Under the pieces are notes generated by a model, which saw only the letters and a list, made by a program, of their open reading frames with translations, did no database searches and was not told the origin of the DNA. From the NCBI GenBank assembly GCA_033065855.1, contig JAVXUO010001786.1, positions 1 to 64,000 on the forward strand: DNA of 64,000 nt, read 5' to 3'. The stretch comes from Escallonia rubra (lineage: Eukaryota > Streptophyta > Magnoliopsida > Escalloniales > Escalloniaceae). Shown in pieces: positions 32,650 to 45,411 of this stretch. The stretch's first letter is position 1; each line of letters starts with the position of its first letter. A program made the position numbers and the translations under genes.

Positions 32650-35190
32650 ATAAGTATATCAGTGAAGCATGCTGTTATTGCTTCCGGTTCCATAAATCCA
32701 TCCAATTTGAAACTCCTTCCGTACCTGGCTCAGTCTAGGCTGGTAGTTTCTCGTCCTCGACCCACTCATGGTAATAGAATATCTCCAATTCTTTAATCTG
32801 CTTCTCAATCTTGACATTGTATACAGGCTCTGAAAATCCATAGAAGGGCCCACTCTCTCCTTCTTTGACAAAGTGTCGGTTCACAATGGGGACCTTGGTC
32901 ATGCCTTTAACATTCGTGTGTTGCCCTATTTCCTTGTCCTTCTTGGCCAGTACAAGTCTTCTCATGTCCTTCTTGTTCTCTTTTTTGGTTGGCTTGTATC
33001 CTAAGCCAAACTGATCCTTTTTATTTTCAACAACTGGGAAACTTGGAATTGCTTTGCAATTTTGGCCTAACCCTTTTTTTAGGAAGTAGTAAAATTTCCT
33101 CAACATAGGGAGCATGATCGTACTGCTGTATGGGGCAAAGGTGAGGAAGTTTTCACGTGACAAACTTCCTCATACTCGAGACACTGAACCGGGTTATCCA
33201 TTATAATCCAATGACCAAAATATCAATGAGTCATACGACACCTGAACACTGTCCTTTTCTTTCTCTACCTGTTCGATTTGAGGTAACTGTGAATTGCTCA
33301 TGATGGTGAAGACGACTTTCTCCAAGACAAACTTAACTTTCTGGTGCAGAGTAGAAGGGATTGCTCCTACAGAGTGTATCCATTGTCTTCCCAACAAGAG
33401 ATTAAACGGGCAGGTATATCCAAAACATGGAACTTAACATCAAAACTAGCGGTTCCCACAATCATGCAGCTTAACCTTACCAATCACTTTTCTTTGGATA
33501 TTGTTATAGGCTCTGATGACTTGGTTGTAAAGGGTGAATTCTGATGGGTCAACAATGCTAAGGGCTTGAACAGTGCATAGCGGGCAGACGTTCAAGGCAT
33601 AACCATTGTCTATGGGGATAAATGGGGCTTTCTTATCAAACGCTTGCATGGTGATATGGAGCGAGTCGTTGTGGCTTGGTCTTGATTTATGCAAGTCTAG
33701 CCCCTAGCACTTGGGACACGTCTTTGGGCTTGGTTTGGATTGGTATCTCGGCCTCACTGAGTAATTTGATGAGGGCCTGTCAGCGGGAGTATGAGGCGGA
33801 TAACAATCCCCATAAGAAATGTTGGCTTGGGCTTTTTTCATCTAAGAAAAGAACGGGTCAGATGTGGTTGGCTGGCGTGCGACTTGGTATAATTGACCTG
33901 ATCGGGATAGGTCACACACCTCGACATTGTTTTGAAACATAAAACCAGTTTCTTCATCATATTCTTCCTCGGTGGTGAAGGTCTTGCTTGTCATAAACTC
34001 TTCCCATGTAATCACATCAAAAAACCGTGGCAGAGAATCGTATGCTAAAACTGACTTCCAAATTGGTTACTGGCTGGACCAATAAAGACGGTTGGATCCA
34101 CGACTGGTCGACCATCATCAATGCAATTAACCCTGTGAGGCGGCATTCTTTCGGGACATTCAGCCTCATAGGATAGGAGACTTCGCCTTTGTCATTAGTC
34201 TTGTATGACATGTTGAAGAGAAATGCATATCTTTGCAGAGTATCAGTTTCCTTGATGATAGGCGCAAAACGCATGTACATCATATCCTTATGGTATTACT
34301 ACTAGTGTAGGGGTAGGCGAAAAATTAGATATCATCACCCTCCTTAACAACTGCTCGAAGACTTTGGGCAATGCGTATTCAACGGCGTGAACTTTCTCAT
34401 AGGCTTCGCAGTAGCTTCCCATGACACTATATTGTTAACATTGTTGGCTGCTAATGGTTTGGGTTGTGCATTAGAACCCCTCGGACCGGCTCAGTATACA
34501 CGTTGCTTCGACTTACAAGAGATGGTTCCCTTATTGATGGCATCTTTTATTTGTATGAGGGATCCATAAAAGCTTTGAACAACGTGTGGTAATGGTTGAA
34601 TATATAGTCGTGGTACGCGGGAAGCAGATTGTTCCTTACAATATTCATTTGCTCTTCCTCGATTGGACTGATTCACTTCGTATAGAGTTAATGTTCACAT
34701 GTACATCTTAACATGGTTTTTGGGATCCGTGTTTGCATCAAACTTATCCATCTCTAGCATCTTGAACTTGGGGAACAATATATATTCAGGGTCATGGTTA
34801 GGGTACTAAGGTCTACAGGGTCATCAACGCTTATCATCCTGGCGATTTAGGACTCAAGTGTCGCTAGTTTACTTCCTCGTCCTCAAACTCAAATCGCCAA
34901 TCAAATTCTGGACCTTTCTTCTTGTCCTCTCTCTTCTCTCCATCATCCGTTTCTCTCTTACCTTTCTACTCAAGGTTGTCTAATTCCTCGACAGTTTGAG
35001 ATTGTTGATATGTCAAAGTTTTCAAACCATTCTGAACATTCTTCTGTAGTTCACTAATACTACGAACCAAATAAGAGATATGTGGGAAGTCCTCAGCCAA
35101 TCGAATTTGTGAGAGCTATTCGGACGAGTCCCTATACCAACCACACTTAGCCTTAACTATACAATGAGAGTTGTCAAAAATTCAATTACA
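32650..35190 (-). pseudogene. Fossil gag-protease region of element 4
   Basis: Several reading pieces on the - strand resemble gag and protease of Tat-type elements, for example KGLGQNCKAIPSFP with GLGYKP (32,735-33,163) and MLGRQWIHSVGAIPSTLHQK (33,397 downwards), a typical protease-end motif. The order gag to protease from right to left fits the - strand. Many breaks. Confidence 0.65.
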
Positions 35191-35195
35191 CATAC

Positions 35196-35377
35196 CGCAT
35201 AGATCGTCGCTACATTGGCAACAAAAGTATGTTGTCATGAATTACCGCGAGCGTTCAACGAAAGATGCATTTTGACTAGTTGATAGCATTGAAAAATTGA
35301 CTATTGAAAATGTGACGTGTCGCGTAAAACGGGGTCCCTGATGGGCCCTTGGATGAGACCAGAATAGGTTAGGAACA
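35196..35377 (-). repeat. Truncated 3' LTR of element 3
   Basis: Matches the first 170 bp or so of the LTR (from TGTTCCTAACC at 35,377 on the - strand), co-linear with 48,597-48,764. The rest of the LTR is missing. A purine tract lies directly to the right, as expected before a 3' LTR. Confidence 0.85.
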
Positions 35378-35723
35378 TAAGCCCCTGCGTATGGTGTGCG
35401 CGGAGGGGTGACCCGAGCGGACGCCGCACGCATAAGGTTACGTCTCGGTGAAGTCGATTTACATTGTGCAGTGAGTTGATTGTAGTTTTCAAGCGAAATC
35501 ATTAGTTATCAAGTCTCATGTCAACCAAATCATCATGTTTTTTTTAGTGGGAATATTAATATCAAAGAAATTTGTTATTAGGTGCAAGCAAAAGTAGCAT
35601 GCAAAAATGAAGTTAGCGCAAAAATGGGATGATCCGTTTGAAAATAGAGCTGTTGGATTTTGGGGGGAAAGTTTGTGGTTTGAAATTCAAATGAGTGGCC
35701 AAGATTGAAGCTTGGCCCACCCA

Positions 35724-35778
35724 TATATAAAGAGAGAGAGGGGTGAGTCTTCACAAGACTCATTCAAACTTTCAAGAG

Positions 35779-35840
<62 letters not shown>
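35724..35840 (+). promoter_or_regulatory. TATA box and (GA)n leader of the antisense gene in element 3
   Basis: TATATAAA at 35,724-35,731 is followed about 50 bp later by a long (GA)n tract (about 35,781-35,839), a layout often seen at plant promoters and 5' leaders. It sits at the start side of the + strand PMD-like gene. Promoter activity is inferred. Confidence 0.5.
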
Positions 35841-35843
<3 letters not shown>

Positions 35844-36440
35844 ACAAAGAAGAGAAGAAATGGTAAGAAAAGGCAAGGAGGTGGCCGATGGGTCGGCCAT
35901 GCCAGGGGGTCGGGGGTAGAGGTTGGCACTGGAGGTGGGTCGGCCGCCCCAAGGGGGTCGGAGACGGGGGGAATGGAGAAGGGGAGGGAAGTGGAGAGGG
36001 AAATGAGAGAAGGAAGAAAGGGATGGGGGAGTTCGACCGGAGCAGAGGTGGCTCGGCGGGGGTGGGTAGGTTGGCGACCCCAGGGGGGTTGGCCAGCTTG
36101 GTTGGTGAAGGAGGGAGTGGAAGAAGGGGGAAGAAAAGTGGGGGAAGGGGGAAGAGGGAAGGGGGTCGGCCTGCGCGGGGGCCTCAACCAGTGTAGGGGG
36201 GTCAGCTACCGTCGTGGGTGGGGGGGGGGGAAGGGGAAGATGAGAGAGGGGAAGAGGGGAGAGGGAGAAGGAAATGGGAGGGTCGGCCAACCATGGAGGG
36301 TCGGCGGGTGCAGGCGGCATCGGGGGAAGGGGAAGAGAAGAGGGACGGAGAGGAGGGGGGTCGGCTGGGGCAGGGGGGTCAGTCGGTGGGGGTCGCAGCC
36401 TTTGGGGATGTGGGTTGGTTGGATCAGCGGCAGAGTTGAG
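35840..36440 (+). other. G-rich leader of the antisense gene
   Basis: About 600 bp rich in GGGTCGGC and GAGGGG repeats. The long Gly/Arg and Pro/Ser open frames on both strands follow from composition and differ in every frame. Probably untranslated leader. Confidence 0.5.
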
Positions 36441-39400
36441 TGTTAGGGCCACGCCTGCTGAGCCGATGCTGGGGTTGAAGAAAGTGAGGCAGAAGATGTG
36501 GGTGAACCCGTGAGGTGCGCGGTTAGCGCGTCGCGACCAGCGCTGGGCATGACGACTGCGTTTGTACCGGTGCCAGCGATAGATGATGGCGCAACAGTGC
36601 CTAACGGAGGGATGGGAGTGCCATTGACCTTTGACGATGGTTTGATAAGGACATATGATCCGGAGCAGGACAAGACGAACACACTACTGGGGGTGAATGG
36701 AGTGGTACCTTGTGTACCTGACCGAGAGCTGTGGAGGGAGTTGGCCATCTGGGTGGCTGATGGAGCGTTCACGACACCGTGGAGTGGTCCATCGATGGGA
36801 GAGGAGTCACGGGTGCCGTCACCATATGTACGTGCTTTGAGCTGGGAGGAGGCGCCTGTGATGTCACCGAGATACATACCGACGCTATTGGTCGAGAGGG
36901 AGGATATACCCTGGTCGTCTGTGGTGTTCAAGGGCAATAGTGCGATGTCGATAAGGTGGGACTTATGGTGCTAGCATATGGTGGAGACGCCGGAGTGGGC
37001 GGGGCTGCTGCAGTCATTAAGGTTACTGCCATCAATAGATATTACCGTGAGGGGACTAGAGTTGTATAGGGATACGCCAGGGATGACCCTATTACTGTTG
37101 AGGCGGAGCACAGTCACATACCTTTGTGACCGAGTTTGGAGAGATCGGGCCGACGCTACTCGATGTGCTGATGCTGATAGGGCTGCCGATGCATGAGAAG
37201 TTGGATGCGCGGGTGACTCGGCTGAGTGGAGAGGAGTGGCTGTTGCAGACGTAGCTACTAGATATTTTGGCGGAGATGAGGAAGCACCGGAAGGGGACGT
37301 ATGGTGGGTGGCTCTGACAGTTCTATGGTACGGCGCAGGCGAAGACAGGACAAAAGCTGGGCAATGCCGCCCATTTCGTGATGGGGCCGTATTACGGCAA
37401 TGGGCGGTACGAGATGGAAGCGTTCTTGGCTATATTCTTGTCAAGGTAAGCTTTGTACTGTTAGTTTATTGTATGCTTGTATATGCGGTAGGTTACTCTT
37501 GCCATGTATAATTAGTCGATCTGTACTTGCAGGTATGTGTTTGAGGGGACACCAGAGGACGGTATTTCCCCGAGGGTGTTTCCTTTGGCTATTCGGATGG
37601 CGCAGGGTAGGCGTGTCGGACTGGTGCCCGTATATCTGGGCACGCTATATTCACGGCTAGATCAGTTCGTGAATGACATGAAGCGGTCACATGGGCCGTA
37701 TCAGGTGGCGACGTATGTGGACTGGATGTTCCTGTAGATATATCTGTACGAGTGCTTCCCAGATTATCGGCTGACATGATACCCGCTCGAGCATCCATCA
37801 TAGATGATGGGTATGGTGACACAGTCAGGCCGGTCATGACAGATTGCGTTGTGGTACAACGGGTCGCGGGTATTTGCATAGGCGGTCATCAGGAGGCCGG
37901 AGTGCCCGTTGGCGCGGCTCTTAGATAGATGCTTGGTGCGGCCGTATAGAGGCATGCATGCGTCATATGGAGTACCACCCTGGTTGCATGTACAAGAGAT
38001 GACGACAGACCTGACTAGGAGAGGGGACCTAGGGCCGACACAGCTCATACTACTGGTGGCCTATTTGTCATGTTGGCTCCCGGTTGTGACAGATGATGGC
38101 GGGAAGCCTACCGAGTGCCGGTATTATGTGGCGAGGTATACTCCGGATCATCTATCGCTGGCATTCAATTATGACTTAGAGCCCCCATGTGGGTATCGTA
38201 GCCCATGGAGTGTGACGACCACTTTCGGGTATACACGATATGACAGAGTCCGCGAGTGGCCGGCAGTGACGTAAGAGTGGAGGCGGCCAGGGACAGAGGT
38301 AGCGAGGGCAGTGACAGTAGAGTATGCACAGTGGTGGGAGCAGCTACGAGGTAGCTTGACAGAGTGGTTGGCACAGCCGTCGGCTACGCGTCGGTGTGTT
38401 GATGTGTTTGTATACGACCGGGCATTGAGCTTGATATCGGCCCCAGTTGCGAGACTGTCGGGCATGCCAGTGTTAGTGACCAGGAGCTCCGGTGTGAGCT
38501 TGGAGAGGGATGCAGAGGAAGGTGCCGAGGGGTCTGATGACGATGCCCCAGGGGAAGACCGTGGAGAGGAGCCGGTTGTGTAGGTACCGATGGTGCCGGG
38601 GCCCGGCAAGGGTCCCCTATCGGCACTGCGAGTGGGGATGATGGAGATGGCTCGTCAGGCCAGTGCAGGTACGTCAGCCCCACACATATCAGGGTCGAAG
38701 AGGCTGCGGGATGTAGCAGATGAGCTAGACTCCGAGGTTTGTGCTTGTTGTTTCCTTTGTGTTATTACCATTGGTTGCATATGATTAGAGAGATATATGG
38801 ACTGACAACTACTTTAACAGGAGCATGAGGAGGAAGCTATCGAGGACGACAGCGAGGCGGGTGCCGATGCCGAGGTGTAGGAGGTGATGGCAGCCGAGGC
38901 CGGTAGGCCAGCTGATGGGGATGAGACAGAGGCGACCGACACACTAGGAGGTTGAGTCCATTACATGGCGCTGAGGAGACAGTGGAGGCCTTATACGGTG
39001 GACTGGTGGACGATTCATTGATGTTTGATGCCAGTGGCTACTGGTGGACGGGCACGGAGATAGAGGCCGTGGTAGGTGATCGTGGGGACCCAGCGGAGCT
39101 CGAGCCTATTGTGGCAACCCTGGGTCACGAGCTAGAGACGTCGGTTCAATCTGTTACGGAGCGACAGCATGACACATCATCGGGGTCGGCGATCGAGGTG
39201 GGTGCTACGCTGCTGGTGATGCACTCAGTGACTGTTGGTGTGCAGATGGTGGGAGGAGTGTCAGAGACGCCTGTAGCGGGTGAGAGTGGGGCAGCAGCTA
39301 GAGAGGCCAGTAGAGGGTCCTCGAGTGGGCAGGTGGATGTGGCGACGTGGGAGGGTCTCCAGCTGCCTGTCGAGATGGTGCGCTGGCTGGAGCTGGTGAA

Positions 39401-39960
39401 GGCAGCGTTCCCGCAAACTTTTGAGGCGGTTACCGTGGGGAACTCGGTATTGTAGAGGTGGGTGTATGATGGGTTTGTGGAGTTGTTGCTGCCGTTTGCT
39501 AGTGTGCCACCGACAGGCTGGACTGTAGATTTCATTGGTCGGTCATTGGCAGAGTTCACACCGTTTACATCACTGGGCCTACAGTTGGATTGGCTGGCAG
39601 ACTTCTTTAGGTTGCGGAACGAGGGGGGTTTTGTGGGGGAGAGGATGGTCCTTGTGCGGATGGAGGAGAAGTTGCTGGAGAGGCGGCGAATAGGGTTGGA
39701 GACGGAGCGGTCAGAGATTACTGAGGAGTTGGCCAGGATTGATAGGCAGGTAGCGGACATACAGAGGCAGCTGACCGACCTGTAGAGACAGCTGGGTGAC
39801 TTACAGAGGCGACGTGCCGATGTAGAGGTTTGAGAGGCCGAGCGACTGAGGCGACAGACCGAGTTGGATGCTGGATGGTCTGCGCTGCAGTCTCAGCGTC
39901 AGACACTACAGGCTTTTACCTCCTATCCAGTTGCAACATTGTTGTCTAGGCTTCCGTAGG
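36440..39960 (+). pseudogene. PMD-like antisense gene of element 3 (decayed)
   Basis: The gene lies between pol and the 3' LTR of element 3, on the opposite strand. PMD-like pieces include FPLAIRMAQGRRVGLVPVYL and GPYQVATYVDWMFL (37,537-37,737), with more from 37,909. Two GT-AG introns are likely (about 37,446-37,532 and 38,738-38,820). The C-terminal part, 39,600-39,850, is a coiled coil with heptads. Extra antisense genes at this place, some of them PMD-like, are known for Tat-lineage elements. Several breaks, so a fossil. Function unknown; an anti-silencing or chromatin role has been proposed for PMD proteins as a group. Confidence 0.7.
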
Positions 39961-40420
39961 GTGTATGATAGTTTGATGTAGTGGTAGCGCCCGATAGTGG
40001 CCAGCAAACTCCTGATGTATATTGTTTATTTTGATGTTATGAGTATGGCTACCACGTTGTCCTGTGGTTGTTCTTGTTGGTGCATGGTGTGCTTGTTTTC
40101 TGTTGCCGTGGTTAAATGTCTTGCATATGATGGCTTCCTGTTGGTGTTCCCCCCTCCCCGCCTATAGCAAGTGACTTAGGGAACATAAGTTAACATAAGT
40201 GTCTGGTAAACAGAAGCGTAGGCAACAGAATGACTGTGTATTGATAGTACTTGGGCCAAAATGCCATTACATGAGTAGCGTGAAAACTTGTGATAAACAA
40301 CAAAAGTTACAAGTCTATAAACAAGGATGCATATACAAAAATGCTATGTGATCAAGTGTACTATACTGTGGTCGGGTAGGGCTGGGGGAACATTTCCCAT
40401 AACTGACTATGCATAATACT
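39961..40420. other. Junction between antisense gene and pol of element 3
   Basis: Non-coding, about 460 bp, where the 3' ends of pol (- strand) and the antisense gene (+ strand) face each other. No signal recognised beyond AT-rich stretches. Confidence 0.5.
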
Positions 40421-43400
40421 TCTACAGGTAGTGGCCGTTGACGGGGGCCGTGATCTGACCGTCGTCAGGGTTGAGCAGGAGGTTCGAGCCATTGTCGCGG
40501 GCTTCATGTACCGTGAAAGGGCCCTCCCAGTTTGGCGTGAATTTGGGAGCCAACATGTTGGCTCGTACATGTTTGGCGGCTTGGAGAACAAGGTCGCCTT
40601 CGACAAATGAGCGTGGCTTGACTGTCTTCCCATAGGCTTTGGTGAGTTGCTCATGATATTTTTTCACACGGCGCAGGGCAGTGGCTCTTCGTTCGTCGAT
40701 GCCTTCAAGTGCTGCCATTCTAGTGGCGTCCTCCCCAATACCACTGTTGAGAGAAAATCGGGCCGAGGGCACCGCGATCTCGACTGGTATGACGCATTCA
40801 TCCCCGTAGATGAGGGAGAAGGGTGTGGTCTTCGTCGCTGTGTGCTTGGAGGTTCTGTAAGCCCAAAGTGCCAGACTTAGTTTTTCGGACCATAACCCGC
40901 TGGCGTCATGAACCATCCGTGACAGTACGTGGAGTAGAGTCTTGTTGGAAGCTTCAGCCTGACCGTTGCCTTGCGGATAGTAGGGAGTTGACGTGGCATG
41001 GTTGATGTTGTATCGTTCCATAAGAGCTCAAACCTTTCGGTTAATGAACGACGTGCCATTGTCGGATATAATACATCAGGGGATGCCGAAGCGACAGATG
41101 ATGTTGTCACGCAAGAATTTAGAAATAGCGCCTCCCGTGGCTCTCCGTAGAGGAATGGCTTCGACCCACTTTGTGAAACGTTCAGTTGTAACCATAATCC
41201 ATGAGTGACGTCTGGACGGCGGGTGGATGGGGCCGATGAGGTCGAGAGCCCAAGAGTGAAATGGACAGGGGGCCAAGATCATGCGCAGGTCGGACGCTGG
41301 CGTGTGCATTCTATCGGCATGCCGCTGGCATGGTTGGCAGTGTCGAACATGGGAGATGGAGTCCGACTCCATAGTCAGCCAATAATATCCCAATCGTTGT
41401 AATTCTTCATATAACTTTTGAGATCCTTGATGCTCCCCACAGTCACCATTGTGCACTTCATTAAGCACCTCTATTGCTTGGGCACCTTGCAAGCATCCCA
41501 AGGTGCGCCCCGAAAAACCTTTGCAAAATAACTCGCCTTCCGTCACAAAGTATCTGACCGATTTTCGCTTGATAGATCGTGCCAAGCTACGGTCAGGAGG
41601 TAGAATGCCATGAGATAGATATTGGATGAAAGGCTGACGCCAGTCACCCTCGACGTTGATCATAAGAGCTTCCGCATTATCTGGCGCATAAAAGCATTCG
41701 GGACGATCCCGTTGTATATCTGAAGCATCTTTGGCCATGGATGGACAAAAGAGGTCCATGCGCTGAAGGCGACAGTATAGAGGGGGACCGTCGAGGCCAC
41801 AACACTTCTGATGACCAAGTTGAAGTTTATGCTTTGCTTCTTCCAGTGCCAAACACCTGGCTAGAGTGCCGCCGGGACATCGTCTGTACAAGACATCGCC
41901 CAACATCAAAAGTCGGTGAGAATGGAGGCATGAGTGAGAGATGGTGTCTTGATTTGGTCGACGATCGCCTGCCTCCAATTATCTACCATAGCATCCGTCG
42001 GTATTAAGTTCAATGCTGTGCAGGGCTCAGTTCTTTTGATAATAGTTAGCATCTGTTGTTCTCCATCAACGTCTATCTTTGAAGCGTTCGTAGCCAAGCT
42101 GTCCGCATGTCTATTGTGGCACATGTTGTGATGTTCATATTGGACATGGCCAAGTCTGCCTTCCAAGTGTTGTACCAAGGCACGATAAGGTGCCAAGGCT
42201 GGCTCCTTAACGACGAACTCCCCGTCAGCCTGCTTCATGATCAAGTTCGAATCTCCCTTCACACATAAGGCCTTAGCCCCCATACTGGTAGCCAGCATGA
42301 GGCCGATGACAAGTGCCTCATACTCCGCTTCATTATTAGATACCGGGTATGCAAGATTGAAGGATAGGGATATGGTAACACCCTTCAGATTTCGAAGGAC
42401 TATACCGGCACCCCCTTGCCAGCGGGGTGCTCCATCGGGACCTTTGCTAGTGGTCGAACCATCGAATTTGAGCGTCCACAAGTCAGCTACGTCAGTGATC
42501 AGGGCCGTTTCTTTGCCTGGCAAGTGAACCAAGGTTGGTTCGTAGTGTTGGCATGGAAAGAAAGCCAAGAGATCGGTAAGGGCCTGACTCCGTAAAGCGG
42601 TAGGGTTTTTGATAGATACACCAAACTCGGCCAGGAGTAACAGCCAGCGGGTAAGTCAGCCAGATAGGGCAGGGCATGTAAGCATGTACCAGAGTGGATC
42701 AGCCTCGGTGACAAGTGTGATCTGGTGCGCCAAAAAATAGTGTCTGAATTTCTGTGAGGCGTATACCAAGGCGAGGCAGTGTTTCTCAAGCTTGGAGTAG
42801 CTGGCCTCGGGTCCCGGGATCATCCAGCTGAGGTAATAAATAGAACGCTCCATCCCATCCACCTCTTGGGCAAGCAAAGCCTTGATGGACCTGGGTGTGG
42901 AGGTCAAGTAGAGTAGTATTGGGAAACCCTGCTGTGCTACGACCATGGTCTGCGGGGACATGAGGACTAACTTGATATGTTCAAATGCTAACTGTTGGGG
43001 CGCACCCCAATTCCATGGTGCGCTCTTGCGCGTCAAGTGCTGGAATGGTGTGATGAGCTCGGCCAAGGCGGGAATGAATCGACGAAGGTAAGAAAATTTA
43101 CCGAGGAAGCTCTTCAACTGTTTGGGGTTTTTGGGAGGCGGCATTGGATGGGTCAATGTCGATGCCCTGCCGACTGACAAGGAAGCCGAGGAATTTGCCG
43201 GAGGAAACACCAAAGGCACATTTTAGTGGGTTCATTCGCATGTTATACTGGCGGCAACGATCAAAGACTGCTCGAAGGTCAGTGAGGTGATCACATTTCT
43301 TTTTAGATTTGATGATGAGATCGTCGACATAGTCTTCCACTGTATGGTGTATCATGTCATGGAAGATAGCTGTCATATCCCTTTGATAGGTAGCACCCGC

Positions 43401-45339
43401 ATTCTTGAGGCCGAAAGGCATGACTTTCCAACAAAAGTTTCCCATAGGAGTTCGAAAGGCTATTTGGCACAATCGTCAGGATGCATTCGAATTTGGTTGT
43501 AACTGGTGAAGCCATCCCTGAAGGACAAGGTTTCATGACCGGCAGCGGCCTCGGTAAGCATGTTAATGTTGGATAATGGAAACTCATCTTTGGGGCATGC
43601 TTTATTCAAGTCCCGAAAGTCAATACACACCCGGACTTGACCATTCTTCTTTTGTACAGGGACGACATCGGCCAGCCAGATGGGATGAGTGATAGGTTCA
43701 CTGAAGCCAGCCTGTAGAAGGTGTTCGATCTCCTGTTTGATCTTTAACTTGAGTACGGGGCAGAAGGTCCGCGGATGTTGACGGACATGGGTGGACCTGG
43801 TGGTAATGTTGAGGTGGTGGGTTACAAGTGCAGGGTCCAACCCGGGCATTTCATCATAACTCCATGCTAGCACATCACGATATTCGCGAAGGAGGGTAAC
43901 CAAGTCCTCTCTTTGACCCGGGGCGAGTTTAGTGCCAATGTAAGTGAGTCGTGGTTCCTCCCCCGGGTCAGCCATGTTAATTTCTTCAAGTTCTTTAGCC
44001 TGTGGTCGACGGCCATCTTCGTAACATGGGGGAGTGGCACCGGGGGTGAGCTCGGGGTCAGGTGGGCAGTGCTCCGCCGTACAACACCATTCGTTTTCCA
44101 TAGGTGGGTCAGGTTCGGGGGGGGTTAGATGATGGACCACCTGAAGCCCCCACGCACCGTCATTACTGATATATGAATTTGCCGTCGTGGACAATGTGTT
44201 GAAAGGCTGGCGCAGCCTTTTGCTTCTTAGAGACGGCGGGGAGTTGGCCCTTCTGGAAGGCGGTGTCGTTGAGGTGGACCCCTTATTATTCTTCTTAGCT
44301 TTAGACTTGGGGGGTTTGTTTCCGCACAGCTCGTCCCTGTTTGGCAGCCTGGTCGAGTGGATGTGAGTGGTATTCTCACCATCTTCAGCAAGTTCTGTAA
44401 AGAAAGAGGCCTCGGCGAAATATGATTCGGAACATTCAAAAAGAGCCCGGGTGGCGAGGATTGTCATGGCTACCTCACGTCCCGCATGACCGGCCACCAG
44501 TTTCATACACTGATGGTATGTTGAGGGAATAGCTTTGTTAATATGAATCCACGGTCGGCCAAGTAAGAGGTGGAATGCGGGCTCATTGTCGATGACATGG
44601 AATGTTGTGTTGCGACATACAGGCCCAATCATGAGGTCAACAGTGATATGGCCGAGCTTTGCAAAGTGACGAGTGGGATGATATTGACCAAGGCACCACA
44701 ATCTACCAAGGGACGACGGAAGCCCGTGCCATTAACAGTACATTCTGAAAACAATGGTCGATTGTGATGTTCGACTGGCGGCGAGTCTTCGTCAGAGAAG
44801 ACCAAAGTAGTGGAAGGAATGTGACGTAGCTCAGTCTGGGCAGTGAAGCATTCGGGACCAAGGCCAGTGGTGACCTCGATCAGGCAGTTGGAAAGATAAG
44901 TTCGAGCGGCGGGCAAAAACCCCATTTCGTCAAAAAAACTTTTGATCTTCGTTATCTGTCCAAAATAGGACGCTGGTCGACTAGTTGGATATGTAGAAGG
45001 CACGATCGTTGGGACGACCTAGGTCGAGGCTTCAGGAATGACAGGCTCGACATAGTCGGTGACAGCCATGAGGACCTGGTGCTCCCTGTTGTTATGGCCA
45101 TGCAGTGGGTAGGGGTGCCTATGCACATCATTGTTCTTGCGTAGCTTTAGGTCACTCGCAGTGACCTTCCTTGCAAAACTGTTACGTAGTCCATTGCAAT
45201 CTTTGAGGTGATGCCCCACAGCTCGATGGTAGGGGCAGTAGTTGGGTTTAGCTTTGTCAGCTTCTGTGATGTTTGTTCGCATCGGCGACAATTGAAAGTT
45301 ATTGTCATGTGCTACCCACTCGGCCAAAAGTTCCTGCAC
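40421..45339 (-). pseudogene. Fossil pol of element 3 (protease, RT, RNase H, aRNH, integrase)
   Basis: Read right to left. Gag zinc-knuckle-like end about 45,340-45,020 (YCPYHRAVGHHLKDC). Protease region about 45,000-44,500 with LLLGRPWIH at its end. Reverse transcriptase about 43,870-43,100, with VRVCIDFRDLNKACPKDEFP and YVDDLIIKS. RNase H about 43,000-42,600. Archaeal-type RNase H about 42,500-42,000 (LKFDGSTT, SNNEAEYEALVIGL). Integrase about 41,800-40,420, with CQPCQ, YYPQGNGQAEASNK and a C-terminal GPF-type end. All domains can be recognised, but the region has several breaks. Confidence 0.88.
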
Positions 45340-45411
45340 TGTATTGAGGTCACACAGGTATTCTGGGGCAGGCTCTCACTGCCTTCTCTTGTCGGGGCGT
45401 CGGTCCCCCTC

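Noticed and set aside
32590-35502. Small + strand open frames in this region
   Set aside because: They are the reverse of gag-protease remains of element 4, which read on the - strand.
35687-36452. Long Arg/Glu, Leu/Ser and Gly/Pro-rich open frames near the (GA)n tract
   Set aside because: Low-complexity (GA)n and G-rich leader give open frames in all six frames.
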